Below are positions 8,526 to 17,230 of a DNA stretch of 64,000 nt, in pieces. The stretch's first letter is position 1; each line of letters opens with the position of its first letter. Source of the stretch: Legionella waltersii (lineage in GTDB: Bacteria; Pseudomonadota; Gammaproteobacteria; Legionellales; Legionellaceae). The stretch covers positions 142,296 to 206,295 of the forward strand of contig NZ_LNZB01000006.1 of the NCBI RefSeq assembly GCF_001468085.1, in the 5' to 3' direction. The notes below the pieces were generated by a model. The model was not told the origin of the DNA, ran no database searches, and was given only the letters and a program-made list of their open reading frames with translations. The translations under genes and the position numbers were made by a program.

Positions 8526-9167
8526 TCAGATATTAACCGTTAAGCCTAGCAAAAAGCCATGTAAGATAGGAATATTGGATACGCTTCCTCTTCTCGTTTC
8601 AAAGTTAATTTTTAAATTGGGATCACTCCCATAAACCCCTTGGTATAGAAGATTTAAACTAGCTAGAGCTGTAATAGGATATCCAAAACCTGCTTGAATC
8701 TCTCCCGCAAGTTGAGATAGGTTATTGACTGGATTGATAGGAACTTTCCAATGGCGGTAAGCAAGGCCACCCTTCATTTGAGCAAAAAAAGAACTACCGA
8801 ACAGAGGATTACTTTTAGCGGTTACCAATAAATCCAGCATAGGGCCTAGATTTGATTTAATAGGCGGTAGCCATCCTAGAACAGATAACGTTTCTTCAGG
8901 AATGTTCAAACGCATTCTATTGCCATTTTGAATACCGAATTCCACGCCAAGAGCGATATCACCACTCAGGCCCAATTCATTTCCTAGAGCTAAACGTGCA
9001 AGTACATTTTGACTATCGTGATTATGAACTCGTTGATAAGTTCCATGACCGAAACTAGCGGTGATTGTCCAGGGTTGATCTTGTGATGTGGCTTCGATAA
9101 ATCCATCAGCAAATAGATTGAAAGAAATTAAAACCCCTATTGATATTGATTGTAATTTTGATTTCAT
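8526..9167 (-). CDS. Putative outer-membrane beta-barrel protein
   Basis: A 213-residue protein with a signal peptide (MKSKLQSISIGVLISFNLFA) and a mature part rich in alternating polar/aromatic stretches and glycine, for example TITASFGHGTYQRV, LSGDIALGVEFGIQNG and FFAQMKGGLAYRHW. It ends in a C-terminal hydrophobic beta strand (GFLLGLTVNI). This is the pattern of a small OmpA/OmpW-type eight-stranded barrel common in Legionella. AGGG lies before the ATG. No more precise function can be read. It is flanked by the tRNA-Ser gene and a repeat element, so it appears to be a single-gene unit. Confidence 0.7.
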   Translation of the reverse strand: MKSKLQSISIGVLISFNLFADGFIEATSQDQPWTITASFGHGTYQRVHNHDSQNVLARLALGNELGLSGDIALGVEFGIQNGNRMRLNIPEETLSVLGWLPPIKSNLGPMLDLLVTAKSNPLFGSSFFAQMKGGLAYRHWKVPINPVNNLSQLAGEIQAGFGYPITALASLNLLYQGVYGSDPNLKINFETRRGSVSNIPILHGFLLGLTVNI

Positions 9168-9237
9168 CTTTCAAATCCCTAAAAGAATTGCTTGATTCTG
9201 AAAGTGCTAGTAATAAACCGTGCTAGGAACTGTAGTC

Positions 9238-9325
9238 TGGCGGAGAGAGAGGGATTCGAACCCTCGATACGTTGCCGTATACACACTTTCCAGGCGTGCG
9301 CCTTCAACCACTCGGCCACCTCTCC
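9238..9325 (-). tRNA. serT: tRNA-Ser (anticodon GGA)
   Basis: On the minus strand the sequence starts GGAGAGGTGGCCGAGTGG and ends CTCTCTCCGCCA, with the acceptor arms pairing GGAGAGG with CTCTCTCC. The anticodon loop reads CCTGGAAAG, giving GGA. The long variable arm typical of serine tRNA (TGTATACGGCAACGTA) is present and the T arm is GGGTTCGAATCCC. The CCA end is encoded. The gene symbol is generic. Confidence 0.95.
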
Positions 9326-9495
9326 AGACGGGCAAGCTTATACTTGTCGAGCAAGAAATGCAAGCCTATATGCATCTAAGAGGTATGACCTGTATATAAT
9401 TTATCAAGTCAGCCTAGGGGTTGTAAATAGTTTAGGTAATAATATGAACACACCTTGGTTGATGTAAAAATAATATCTAATATGGACAAATTATA

Positions 9496-9524
9496 TTGAG
9501 TTGACACCGGTACTATTGTATATT
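9496..9524 (+). promoter_or_regulatory. Candidate sigma-70 promoter
   Basis: TTGAGT (9496-9501) and TATATT (9519-9524) are spaced by 17 bp, about 30 bp before the ATG at 9554. Fit to consensus is moderate and the region is A+T-rich, so chance matches are possible. Confidence 0.35.
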
Positions 9525-9553
9525 CCCATTTTTTTGATTACGGAGTGAAGTCA

Positions 9554-9994
9554 ATGAGCCTTCAACATTCATTACAAAAGGGTGTTTCTGATTTTAGTTT
9601 TATAATTGGTAGAGGACTGATCTATGGTGGTGCAGGAGCTTTATTTGTGATGGCTGTAGTTGGCACTATCGCAATTGATCTTGTGCTGCTTTCTGCCGCA
9701 GAAAAATATCAAGATCGTTTTTTAACTGGATTCGTACTTGGTTCTATGTTCAGTAGAGGTAACACCGATCCTGTTCCTTTATTAATTGCTTCACCTATTT
9801 CATCAGCAATTGCTGTTGTATTATCAGTTGCTCTTGGTGTTCCTGAGGTTGGTTTGGTCATTATGGCAGGTTGGCTTTTAGCGGCTACAACATTAGCGAT
9901 AGGTTATGGTATAGAAGCTTTTTCTAAAGCAATTAATCCTGACCCAGTGCATGAATTAGACGACGAACCGGCCTTTTCTTGCTGCTTGATGTAA
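9554..9994 (+). CDS. Small hydrophobic protein with C-terminal CaaX-like motif
   Basis: A 146-residue protein starting MSLQHSLQKGVSD. The ATG at 9554 is chosen over an upstream GTG at 9545 because GGAG lies 8 bases before it. There are three long hydrophobic stretches: about 17-48 (GRGLIYGGAGALFVMAVVG), about 75-95 (PISSAIAVVLSVALGV) and about 100-125 (GLVIMAGWLLAATTLAIGYG). They are glycine/alanine-rich and hairpin-like. A short acidic tail follows and the last four residues are Cys-Cys-Leu-Met. That fits a CaaX prenylation box, which some Legionella effectors use to anchor to host membranes. No other domain is recognised. A hairpin follows the stop codon. Confidence 0.75.
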   Translation: MSLQHSLQKGVSDFSFIIGRGLIYGGAGALFVMAVVGTIAIDLVLLSAAEKYQDRFLTGFVLGSMFSRGNTDPVPLLIASPISSAIAVVLSVALGVPEVGLVIMAGWLLAATTLAIGYGIEAFSKAINPDPVHELDDEPAFSCCLM

Positions 9995-10020
9995 TCTTTT
10001 GATTCAATCACAGATTAACC

Positions 10021-10041
10021 GGTTGACGCAACGCGTCAACC
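10021..10041 (+). terminator. Hairpin, possible terminator
   Basis: GGTTGACGC and GCGTCAACC pair over 9 bp around an AAC loop, 27 bp after the preceding stop codon. The following CATCATTTCT is only weakly T-rich, so intrinsic termination is plausible but not certain. Confidence 0.5.
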
Positions 10042-10168
10042 ATCATTTCTCAAGCTGACTTTCTTAGTTAAATACCTCTGCAAATTCTTGAGTATTGTCG
10101 AAGAAAATTCCTATAAATCGTCTTATACTTATAAGAGATTTGATCTATCCAAACTATAAGGACTCATC

Positions 10169-10615
10169 ATGGGGTCAAGATTGTTGGTATTTCCTTTATC
10201 ATTACTGTTGAGTGCCAAAACATGGTCTATACCTTGTTACTATACTTTGGCAAAGGATTCTTGTTGGACAAATTATAACGTGACAGTCAATGTGATTGAT
10301 GATGCAAGCTCCACGACGGTTTTAACGTTGAGCATTCCCAAAGGGCAAACTTGGGCTAGGGGTTCATTTGAGTGCAAACCAGCGCAGGGGTTGAGGTATG
10401 TAGCTCAATTTACCCCTGTTTTTTGGCAAAGTGATGTGGGAAAAACATACGTTTCTACGAGAACTTGGTACATGCCTGGAAAAGTGAACACAGGCGATAA
10501 GGCTTGGACTATACCAATCTGTTACCCTGCAGATTTTGCACAAGTCCCTTTGCCACCAACTGCAGATAGCAGTTGTAAATGTGATTTCACTAATATTCCT
10601 GAGCCTACTCTTTAA
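10169..10615 (+). CDS. Secreted hypothetical protein
   Basis: A 148-residue protein with a signal peptide (MGSRLLVFPLSLLLSAKTWS) and a cysteine-rich mature domain (CYYTLAKDSCWTN, FECKP, ICYPAD, SSCKCDF). The central strand-rich part (VTVNVIDDASSTTVLTLSIPKGQ) looks like a beta-sandwich. Similar small exported proteins are common in Legionella, but I know no function. The ATG follows AAGGACTCATC. It is followed closely by the hexosaminidase gene on the same strand, 66 bp away; whether they are co-transcribed is not clear. Confidence 0.75.
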   Translation: MGSRLLVFPLSLLLSAKTWSIPCYYTLAKDSCWTNYNVTVNVIDDASSTTVLTLSIPKGQTWARGSFECKPAQGLRYVAQFTPVFWQSDVGKTYVSTRTWYMPGKVNTGDKAWTIPICYPADFAQVPLPPTADSSCKCDFTNIPEPTL

Positions 10616-10681
10616 TAACCCATAGCCTTGAATGGTATCTTTGGGTATGATTCATCCCATATCATTATTTGGAGTTTGCAA

Positions 10682-11764
10682 TTGATAACACTAAGAAACA
10701 AAATCGGCCAAATGTTGATCATGGGTTTTAATGGAAGTGAGTTGCATGATCACAGTCCTGTCGCACAGTGGTTAGCTACTGATGGTTTGGGTGGTGTGAT
10801 ATTGTTTGATAGAGACCTGGAAACTGGCCTTTTTGGAAAAAATCTAGTGAACCAAGCACAGATTAAAATTCTTATAAGACAACTCCAACATTATGCAGCA
10901 AAAACATCGATAAATAGAGAAACCCTACCTCTATTAACAGCCGTTGATTATGAGGGTGGGGCTGTAGATAGACTATCTAAAATCGAAGATTGTATGCCTA
11001 CATTAAAGCCGATTGATCTTGCAAGGCTATCATCCGAAGCATTTAAGGAAGAAGTGTGCCAAATGGCTTTGACCTTGAAATCATTAGGTTTTAATTTGAA
11101 TTTCGCCCCAGTAGTTGATTTAAAACTGAATGAACAACAAGGAATAATAGGAAAATTAGGGCGAAGTTTTTCTCAAGACCCAGACACAGTTGTCCTTATG
11201 GCGAAACAGTTCGTAGAACTATTTAGTCATTATGGTATAGCTTGCGCCTATAAACATTTTCCAGGACATGGAAGCGCTGTAGGAGATACTCACGAAGGCT
11301 TTGTAGATGTAACAGATACTTATAGACCAGAAGAGTTATTACCCTACGAACAATTATTGAAGGACGTGTATCTTCCTGTCATGGTAATGACCGCTCATGT
11401 TGTTAATAAGCATTTGGATAGCTCAGGTCTTCCAGCAACTTTATCTCATGAAATATTAACAGGGACATTGCGAGAGAAAATCGGTTATGATGGAGTCATT
11501 GTCAGTGATGACCTGCAAATGCAGGCTATAGCCAGTCACTACTCTATTGAAGAGGCCTTGTGTTTAACAATTAATGCGGGGGCTGACATGATTATCTTTG
11601 CTAATCAGCTAGGAAGAATTACAGCACCAGAAGTTATTGATATCATTGAGCATTTGGTTAACGAAAACAAAATTGATCCACAACGAATTGATCAAGCTTT
11701 TCGTCGAATCATTCGTTTAAAAAAGCAACTGACTTGTATTGAATTAGAAGGTATAAACTCATAA
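10682..11764 (+). CDS. nagZ: Glycoside hydrolase family 3 beta-N-acetylhexosaminidase (NagZ-like)
   Basis: Removes N-acetylglucosamine from muropeptides during cell-wall recycling. The 360-residue product carries the GH3 signatures DYEGGAVDRL, NFAPVVDL and the NagZ loop KHFPGHGSAVGDTHEGF, whose Asp-His dyad is the general acid/base. The nucleophile segment is VIVSDDLQMQAI. A TTG at 10682 is chosen as start because GGAG lies 7 bases before it and the resulting MITLRNKIGQMLIMGFNG begins like the family. A longer frame from TTG 10628 has no such site. NagZ also feeds AmpC induction elsewhere; here a class D beta-lactamase is encoded 14 kb away but no link is shown. Confidence 0.92.
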   Translation: MITLRNKIGQMLIMGFNGSELHDHSPVAQWLATDGLGGVILFDRDLETGLFGKNLVNQAQIKILIRQLQHYAAKTSINRETLPLLTAVDYEGGAVDRLSKIEDCMPTLKPIDLARLSSEAFKEEVCQMALTLKSLGFNLNFAPVVDLKLNEQQGIIGKLGRSFSQDPDTVVLMAKQFVELFSHYGIACAYKHFPGHGSAVGDTHEGFVDVTDTYRPEELLPYEQLLKDVYLPVMVMTAHVVNKHLDSSGLPATLSHEILTGTLREKIGYDGVIVSDDLQMQAIASHYSIEEALCLTINAGADMIIFANQLGRITAPEVIDIIEHLVNENKIDPQRIDQAFRRIIRLKKQLTCIELEGINS

Positions 11765-11999
11765 GTTCTTTTGATGGCTAGATTGACTAAAAATATATCA
11801 GTGGTATAATATATTCTTCGTGTATAAAATATAATCACAATGCGGCGGACCGTATGATTTTGCGCTTTTTTAAACCAATCAAATCAATCTGTTTCAATTC
11901 CATTAAGATAATGATATATTGTTGTAGCTGATACCTGGGTTATCAGACCCTAATTCAAACTCTATTTTAAAACTATTTTTGAATTTTAAGGAATAATCG

Positions 12000-13277
12000 A
12001 TGTGTGCAGCACACCAGCAAAACAACAACATTTTATTGAGTACTCCCATTATTTATGCATTGATGATAGGTCTTGGTATTCTGACCGGTATGTCCGATAT
12101 AGCCATTCTAAAAAATCTTGGTCTGTTAATTTCTGACTTGTTCATTAAAGTATTCAAATGCATTAGCCTACCGATTATCTCTCTTTCAATTATCGTAACC
12201 TTAGCCAATTATAGGACTGATGGGTTAATGAAGGGGATTTGGCAACGAACCATAAGTTACACGTTTGCAACAACAATGGTTGCAGCATTTATTAGTTGCT
12301 TGTTGTATATCTTGGTAAATCCAAGCACCGTTCAAGTGAGTGCTGATCATGCGGCAAAAGCATCAGAAAGTTTAGGTTATTTAGGTTATCTTAGTAAGAT
12401 AATTCCCACAAATCTGCTTTCACCATTCCTTGAACAGCAAGTAATGGGTGTTTTGCTATTAAGTATTGCTGTAGGTTTTGCAGTACGGCAGATCTCAGAT
12501 CAAGAATCTCGAGAGACTATTACAAAATTCTTTCGAGGCGCCCATGGTATGTTTTTGGTGATGACTCGCTGGATAATTAAGCTAATACCTCTTGGTTTAT
12601 TTGGATTTATCACCTCAACAGTAGTGCAGCTACGTTCGGGAATGGATATTAAAGGAATTGGTCAGTACTTATTGATTGTTGTCATGGCAAATCTAATTCA
12701 AGGTTTTGTGGTTTTGCCACTATGGCTAAAAGCAAATGGTGTGAATCCTTTTAAAACCATGAAAGCAATGCTACCTGCATTATCCATGGCGTTTTTCTCT
12801 AAATCTTCAGTGGGTACTTTACCGGTAACAATGAACACCATTGAAACAAACCTTAAAGTAAATCCGCAAATCAGTCGATTTGTTTTACCTTTATGCACTA
12901 GTATTAACATGAATGGCTGTGCTGCATTCATTTTTGCTACTGTTATTTACTTAATGCAAAGTCATGGAATTGCGATCTCTTATGGTACGATGGCTTTATG
13001 GATCCTCGTTTCAACCATTGCTGCAATTGGAAATGCTGGAGTGCCTATGGGTTGCTTTTTCTTGAGTGTAAGCTTATTGTCCAGCATGAATGTGCCCATT
13101 ACCTTGATGGGAGTCATTCTACCTTTTTATGGTTTAATCGATATGTTGGAAACTTCCCTCAATGTGTGGTCCGATGCTTGTGTTACCAAATTGGTCCATG
13201 ACAAAGCTCATGGGGAGATCGAGGGAGCTTCTCAGAAAGTGAGGAGTAAACCCTTATTGGAAGTGGAGCTGGGGTAG
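12000..13277 (+). CDS. Dicarboxylate/amino acid:cation symporter (DAACS family)
   Basis: A 425-residue inner-membrane carrier of the SLC1/GltP family. It shows eight hydrophobic segments and the two re-entrant hairpins. The serine-rich first hairpin is near SMAFFSKSSVGTLPVTMNT, the NMNGCA motif of TM7 (SINMNGCAAFIFATV) binds the coupling cation, and the second hairpin has AIGNAGVPMGCFF. The last part (LIDMLETSLNVWSDACVT) is the DxxxTxxNxxxD-type substrate helix. The substrate (glutamate, aspartate, serine or a C4-acid) cannot be fixed from sequence. AAGGAATAATCG precedes the ATG. It ends just before the tandem-repeat element. Confidence 0.93.
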   Translation: MCAAHQQNNNILLSTPIIYALMIGLGILTGMSDIAILKNLGLLISDLFIKVFKCISLPIISLSIIVTLANYRTDGLMKGIWQRTISYTFATTMVAAFISCLLYILVNPSTVQVSADHAAKASESLGYLGYLSKIIPTNLLSPFLEQQVMGVLLLSIAVGFAVRQISDQESRETITKFFRGAHGMFLVMTRWIIKLIPLGLFGFITSTVVQLRSGMDIKGIGQYLLIVVMANLIQGFVVLPLWLKANGVNPFKTMKAMLPALSMAFFSKSSVGTLPVTMNTIETNLKVNPQISRFVLPLCTSINMNGCAAFIFATVIYLMQSHGIAISYGTMALWILVSTIAAIGNAGVPMGCFFLSVSLLSSMNVPITLMGVILPFYGLIDMLETSLNVWSDACVTKLVHDKAHGEIEGASQKVRSKPLLEVELG

Positions 13278-13297
13278 ATGATTGTCTGCCCCCTCAC

Positions 13298-14264
13298 GGC
13301 TGAGGAATCGACTCATTTTTTAAAAGGGGCATTTATACCAAAGGTCGGGTGCTTCGTCGAATGGCGCTGCCTTAAGCAGTGTCATTAGGTTCATCTATCA
13401 GGCCCGCATCGGTCCGCTTGCTGACGCGCGCGGCTCGGTTCCTTCTTTGCTGTCTGAATCAAATCGTAGTCACAGCAGGGAGTGAGTCGGTCCGCTTGCT
13501 GACGCGCGCCTCGGTTCCTTTTTTGCTGTCTGAATCAAATGCTAGTCACAGCAGGGAGTGAATCGGTCCGCTTGCTGACGCGCGCGGCTTGGTTTCTTCT
13601 TTGCTGTCTGAATCAAATCTTAGTCACAGCAGGGAGTGAGTCGGTCCGCTTGCTGACGCGCGCGGCTCGGTTTCTTCTTTGCTGTCTGAATCAAATCTTA
13701 GTTACAGCAGGGAGTGAGTTGGTCCGCTTGCTGACGCGCGGCTCGGTTCCTTCTTTGCTGTCTGAATCAAATCTTAGTCACAGCAGGGAGTGAGTCGGTC
13801 CGCTTGCTGACGCGCGCGGCTTGGTTTCTTCTTTGCTGTCTGAATCAAATCTTAGTCACAGCAGGGAGTGAGTCGGTCCGCTTGCTGACGCGCGCGGCTC
13901 GGTTTCTTCTTTGCTGTGTGAATCAAATCTTAGTTACAGCAGGGAGTGAGTTGGTCCGCTTGCTGACGCGCGCGGCTCGGTTCCTTCTTTGCTGTCTGAA
14001 TCAAATCGTAGTCATAGTAGGGAGTGAGTCGGTCCGCTTGCTGACGCGCGCCTCGGTTCCTTTTTTGCTGTCTGATTCAAATGCTAGTCACAGCAGGGAG
14101 TGAACCGAGCCGCGCGCGTTAGCAAGCGGATACGGAACTATACGCTTTCACGAATGACGCCGCTTAAGGCAGCGCCATTAGGCGAAGCGATGGACCTAAA
14201 CTTACTGACCATCAGAGAAGAGATTAGTTGGGGCACTATTATAATTTGAGTCGATTCCTCAGCC
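13298..14264. mobile_element. Non-coding repeat element with inverted ends, copy 1
   Basis: The ends are an 18-bp inverted repeat: GGCTGAGGAATCGACTCA at 13298-13315 and its complement at 14247-14264. Inside the ends are related inverted arms (a GCTTCG ... AATGGCGCTGCCTTAAGC segment on the left, and its complement around 14155-14190). Between them is a nine-unit tandem array. A second copy in the opposite orientation starts near 63674. No transposase is encoded; the apparent reading frames are by-products of the 78-bp period. It is best described as a non-autonomous, possibly transposed, element. Confidence 0.8.
13411..14102. repeat. Nine-unit tandem array, 76-78 bp period
   Basis: Units begin GGTCCGCTTGCTGACGCGCG at 13411, 13489, 13565, 13643, 13721, 13797, 13875, 13953 and 14031. 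The period is 78 bp, or 76 bp where two bases of the CGCGCG tract are missing. Each unit has a GC-rich part ending GGCTCGG and a part with TTGCTGT and ACAGCAGGGAGTGAGT, whose GCTGT/ACAGC segments pair. Variants are shared among units in an alternating pattern, which suggests multi-unit duplication. A half unit in inverted orientation (14105-14130) closes the array. There are no unique spacers, so it is not a CRISPR array. Confidence 0.92.
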
Positions 14265-14308
14265 CTCAAGGTCGCGGCTTGGTTGGTAGAATGGGCGGAG
14301 AAGGGCGG

Positions 14309-14337
14309 GGACGGACTCCACTGGGGTCCGTCCCCAT
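14309..14337. repeat. GGGGACGG palindrome
   Basis: A 29-bp near-perfect palindrome beginning GGGGACGG and ending CCGTCCCC, 13 bp after the dapE stop codon. Related copies lie at 27811-27917, 35111-35138 and 49974-50002. Its position suggests it doubles as the dapE transcription end. Confidence 0.85.
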
Positions 14338-14350
14338 TTCTGGATAACAA

Positions 14351-15484
14351 TTAATTCAACAACAAACGCTCACAAATAGCGTAATACATGGCTTCTAATT
14401 GGTATAAGTCATCTAAACTTATGCACTCATTCACTTGATGGATAGTGGCATTAATTGGTCCAAGTTCAACAACTTCAACACCATAAGGCGCTATAAAGCG
14501 ACCATCGGATGTTCCTCCACTGGTAGACAATTCAGGGCTAGATCCAGTTTGTTCCAGGATAACTTCTTTACAAGTGTCCAGTAACAAGCCTTTATTTGTA
14601 AGAAAAGGTTCACCATTTAAACGCCAATGAATCGTTGGGTTCAGCTTGTGGCGTTGGAAAGCATTTTGGACTTTTGTTTTTAATGATTCTTCTGTTTGTT
14701 CGGTTGAAAATCTAAAGTTAAGGTCTAAATTAATATCTCCGGGGATAATATTGCCGGCGTGACCGCCTGAATGGATGTGAGTTATTTGCATGGAGGTGGG
14801 CGGAAAAAAAGCATTGCCATTATCCCATTGAGTAGCGGTTAACTCAGCCAATAAAGGACTGATTTTATGGATGGGGTTGTCTGCAAGGCTTGGGTAGGCT
14901 ACATGGCCTTGAATGCCACGTAAGTTAATTTTGGCGCTTAAAGACCCCCTTCGGCCAATTTTAATAACATCTCCAACACGATGAGAGCTAGATGGTTCGC
15001 CTACAATACAATAGTCCATTTGTATTTTTTTTGCAGCCAACTTTTCCATGACATAAGGTGTTCCGCAATTGAAATCATCACCTTCTTCCCCACTGGTTAT
15101 TAAGAATCCAAGTCTGCCTAAAAAGTTTGGATGGGATTTAACAAAACGCTCTGCCATATGCAGCATACAGGCGAGGCTTCCTTTCATATCAGCCACGCCA
15201 CGTCCAAATAACAGGCCATCATGCTCTTCTAGAAGAAAAGGATCAGTATTCCATTTCGCACTTTCTCCGACAGGTACTACATCCGTGTGGCCTGCAAAAA
15301 CCAAAAGAGGGCCAATATTGCCATATACCGCGAAAAAATTAGACACCGGTTCTTTATTCAATTGAATACAATTAAATCCAATCTGTTCTAAATACTGAAT
15401 CATGTATTTCTGGCATCCTGCATCGGAAGGTGTGATGGAAGGAAAGTTAATGAGTTCAGTTAGGATGGATTTTATGTCTGTCAT
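14351..15484 (-). CDS. dapE: Succinyl-diaminopimelate desuccinylase
   Basis: Zinc amidohydrolase (377 residues) that releases LL-diaminopimelate from its N-succinyl form in lysine and peptidoglycan precursor synthesis. M20-family signatures are present: the first metal ligand in FAGHTDVVPVG, the bridging aspartate in GRGVADMKG, the catalytic glutamates in TSGEEGDDFNCG, and STSGGTSDGRF plus HQVNECISLDDL near the C-terminus. Length is normal. It is transcribed directly after dapD, with 2 bp between them, so the two successive pathway enzymes are co-expressed. Confidence 0.97.
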   Translation of the reverse strand: MTDIKSILTELINFPSITPSDAGCQKYMIQYLEQIGFNCIQLNKEPVSNFFAVYGNIGPLLVFAGHTDVVPVGESAKWNTDPFLLEEHDGLLFGRGVADMKGSLACMLHMAERFVKSHPNFLGRLGFLITSGEEGDDFNCGTPYVMEKLAAKKIQMDYCIVGEPSSSHRVGDVIKIGRRGSLSAKINLRGIQGHVAYPSLADNPIHKISPLLAELTATQWDNGNAFFPPTSMQITHIHSGGHAGNIIPGDINLDLNFRFSTEQTEESLKTKVQNAFQRHKLNPTIHWRLNGEPFLTNKGLLLDTCKEVILEQTGSSPELSTSGGTSDGRFIAPYGVEVVELGPINATIHQVNECISLDDLYQLEAMYYAICERLLLN

Positions 15485-15486
15485 AA

Positions 15487-16308
15487 TTAGCTTGCTCTTA
15501 AAAGTTCATTAATACTCACTTTAGCTCGTGTCTTTTCATCGACTTGTTTAACTATAACAGCGCAATATAAACTATGGCTACCATCTTCGCTGGGTAGATT
15601 TCCAGAGACCACCACGGAACCTTCCGGTATTCTGCCATAGGTGATCGAGCCATCGAGACGATTATATATTTTTGTGCTTTGCCCAAGAAAAACACCCATA
15701 GAAATAACGGAGTTTTTTTCAACAATGACACCTTCTACGACCTCTGAGCGAGCACCAATGAAACAGTTGTCTTCAATGATTGTTGGATTTGCTTGCAATG
15801 GTTCTAACACCCCACCAATTCCTGCACCACCAGACAGATGAACATTTTTTCCTATTTGAGCACAAGAGCCAACAGTTGCCCAAGTATCAACCATCACGCC
15901 CTCATCAATATACGCACCTACATTGACGTAAGAGGGCATCAGGATGCTATTTTTTGCTATAAAGGCGCCACGTCGGACAATGGCATGAGGAACAACTCTA
16001 ACACCTGATTGTTTAAATTGTTCGTTATCATAACCAGTGTATTTGAGTGGAACTTTGTCATAGAATTGGCAAAATCCTGCATCTATTATTTGGTTTGGAA
16101 ATAGTTTGAAGGACAATAATACTGCTTTTTTAATCCACTGATTAACGACCCAATCGCCATCCATTTTTTCGGCAACTCGAATTTGACCACTATCAAGACA
16201 TGAAATAACTTCATTCACTGCCGCTTTAAGCTCCGAAGGTGCTGAATCTACAGAGATCTCATGTCTATTCTCAAAAGCTTGTTCAATGATGTTTTGCATC
16301 GTATTCAT
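15487..16308 (-). CDS. dapD: Tetrahydrodipicolinate N-succinyltransferase
   Basis: A 273-residue enzyme that transfers succinyl from succinyl-CoA to tetrahydrodipicolinate. The C-terminal two thirds is a left-handed beta-helix of hexapeptide repeats ([28 protein letters not shown] and following turns), with the family-specific [24 protein letters not shown]. An N-terminal helical domain precedes it. AGGG lies before the ATG at 16308. It stands 3 bp after the acyltransferase stop codon and 2 bp before dapE, so three genes form one minus-strand unit. Confidence 0.97.
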   Translation of the reverse strand: MNTMQNIIEQAFENRHEISVDSAPSELKAAVNEVISCLDSGQIRVAEKMDGDWVVNQWIKKAVLLSFKLFPNQIIDAGFCQFYDKVPLKYTGYDNEQFKQSGVRVVPHAIVRRGAFIAKNSILMPSYVNVGAYIDEGVMVDTWATVGSCAQIGKNVHLSGGAGIGGVLEPLQANPTIIEDNCFIGARSEVVEGVIVEKNSVISMGVFLGQSTKIYNRLDGSITYGRIPEGSVVVSGNLPSEDGSHSLYCAVIVKQVDEKTRAKVSINELLRAS

Positions 16309-16311
16309 GGT

Positions 16312-17205
16312 TTATCCCTGTAAAGAAGCGATTAAATTATCTTTTAAAGCCCATTGCTGATTCAACCAAGCCTTAAATTCTTCCTGGGTTTTAGAATTAG
16401 TGACCAAATCAGTCGAGGTAAATTGGCTTGGAATTGGTAAGTGCCTTATGTTAATTTTCACTGAGCTCACTCTCTTACATAGAAAATCCCATAATGAATG
16501 GTGTTTATCGGGATATACAATAGTCACATCAAGTAAACTTTTAAGCTGTTGTCCCATAGAGCTAATGATAAAGCTAATTCCGCCTGCTTTAGGTTTAAGT
16601 AGATAGTTGTATGGGGAATTTTGTTTATCTTTTTTGGATTGTGTAAATCGAGTTCCTTCGACAAAATTCATGATTGAAGCGGGCGTTCTTTTAAATACTT
16701 CAATGGCTTTACGCGTGGAAATGATATCTTGTCCTTTTTTATGAGGATTTTTTGCCAAATACTCTTTACTATAACGTTTCATAAATGGACAGCCCATTGC
16801 CCACCAAGAAAATCCAAGAAGAGGAACCCATTTTAACTGATCTTTGATAAAGAATTTCAGTACAGGTATTTTTCGATTAAATAATCGCTGAAGGATTATT
16901 ATATCAAGCCAGCTTTGGTGATTCGCTAATACAAGATACCAATCTTTTCGAGTTAGGTTATTTAAACCGGTTATTTCCCAATTTAATTTCTGCACCTTAT
17001 CCATGTACAAACTATTTATTCCACACCATATGGTAACTATTCCATCAATAATACTGGTGCATTTAGCTTGCCATTTTTTATTGGGAAATAGCTTTAATAG
17101 CCCCAAAATGAAGACTGGAAGAAACAAAGCGCTGGTAGAGATAATCAGCGCCAGGATAGCTATTATAGCGTTAAGCTGCCCACCTTTATTACTTTTGCTA
17201 TTCAT
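16312..17205 (-). CDS. PlsC-type acyltransferase (YihG-like)
   Basis: A 297-residue membrane-associated acyltransferase. After an N-terminal hydrophobic segment (about 10-38), the catalytic NHQSWLD (H-x4-D) motif is at about 90, the substrate motif is FVEGTRFT near 180, and the proline-containing PKAGGISF lies near 207. This matches the lysophosphatidate acyltransferase branch represented by E. coli YihG, longer than PlsC itself. Its likely role is in acylating lysophospholipid or a related acceptor at the inner membrane. AAGG precedes the ATG. It is the first gene of the unit that continues with dapD and dapE, though no metabolic link is evident. Confidence 0.88.
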   Translation of the reverse strand: MNSKSNKGGQLNAIIAILALIISTSALFLPVFILGLLKLFPNKKWQAKCTSIIDGIVTIWCGINSLYMDKVQKLNWEITGLNNLTRKDWYLVLANHQSWLDIIILQRLFNRKIPVLKFFIKDQLKWVPLLGFSWWAMGCPFMKRYSKEYLAKNPHKKGQDIISTRKAIEVFKRTPASIMNFVEGTRFTQSKKDKQNSPYNYLLKPKAGGISFIISSMGQQLKSLLDVTIVYPDKHHSLWDFLCKRVSSVKINIRHLPIPSQFTSTDLVTNSKTQEEFKAWLNQQWALKDNLIASLQG

Positions 17206-17230
17206 AAAATGACCTTATCAATCAATAAGT

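Noticed and set aside
9192..9467. A 91-codon plus-strand frame
   Set aside because: It is antisense to tRNA-Ser and its EREGFEPSI segment is the familiar translation of a tRNA gene.
13411..14102. Tandem array as a CRISPR
   Set aside because: The 78-bp unit repeats as a whole with no unique spacers, and no cas genes are near.
13379..14103. Three open frames of 60-99 codons across the tandem array
   Set aside because: A 78-bp period is 26 codons, so frames stay open by repetition. The products are simple repeats, no ribosome sites are seen, and units with a 2-bp deletion shift the frame.
14138..14350. A 70-codon minus-strand frame
   Set aside because: It lies in the right arm of the repeat element and the GGGGACGG palindrome, and the sequence looks translated from repeats.
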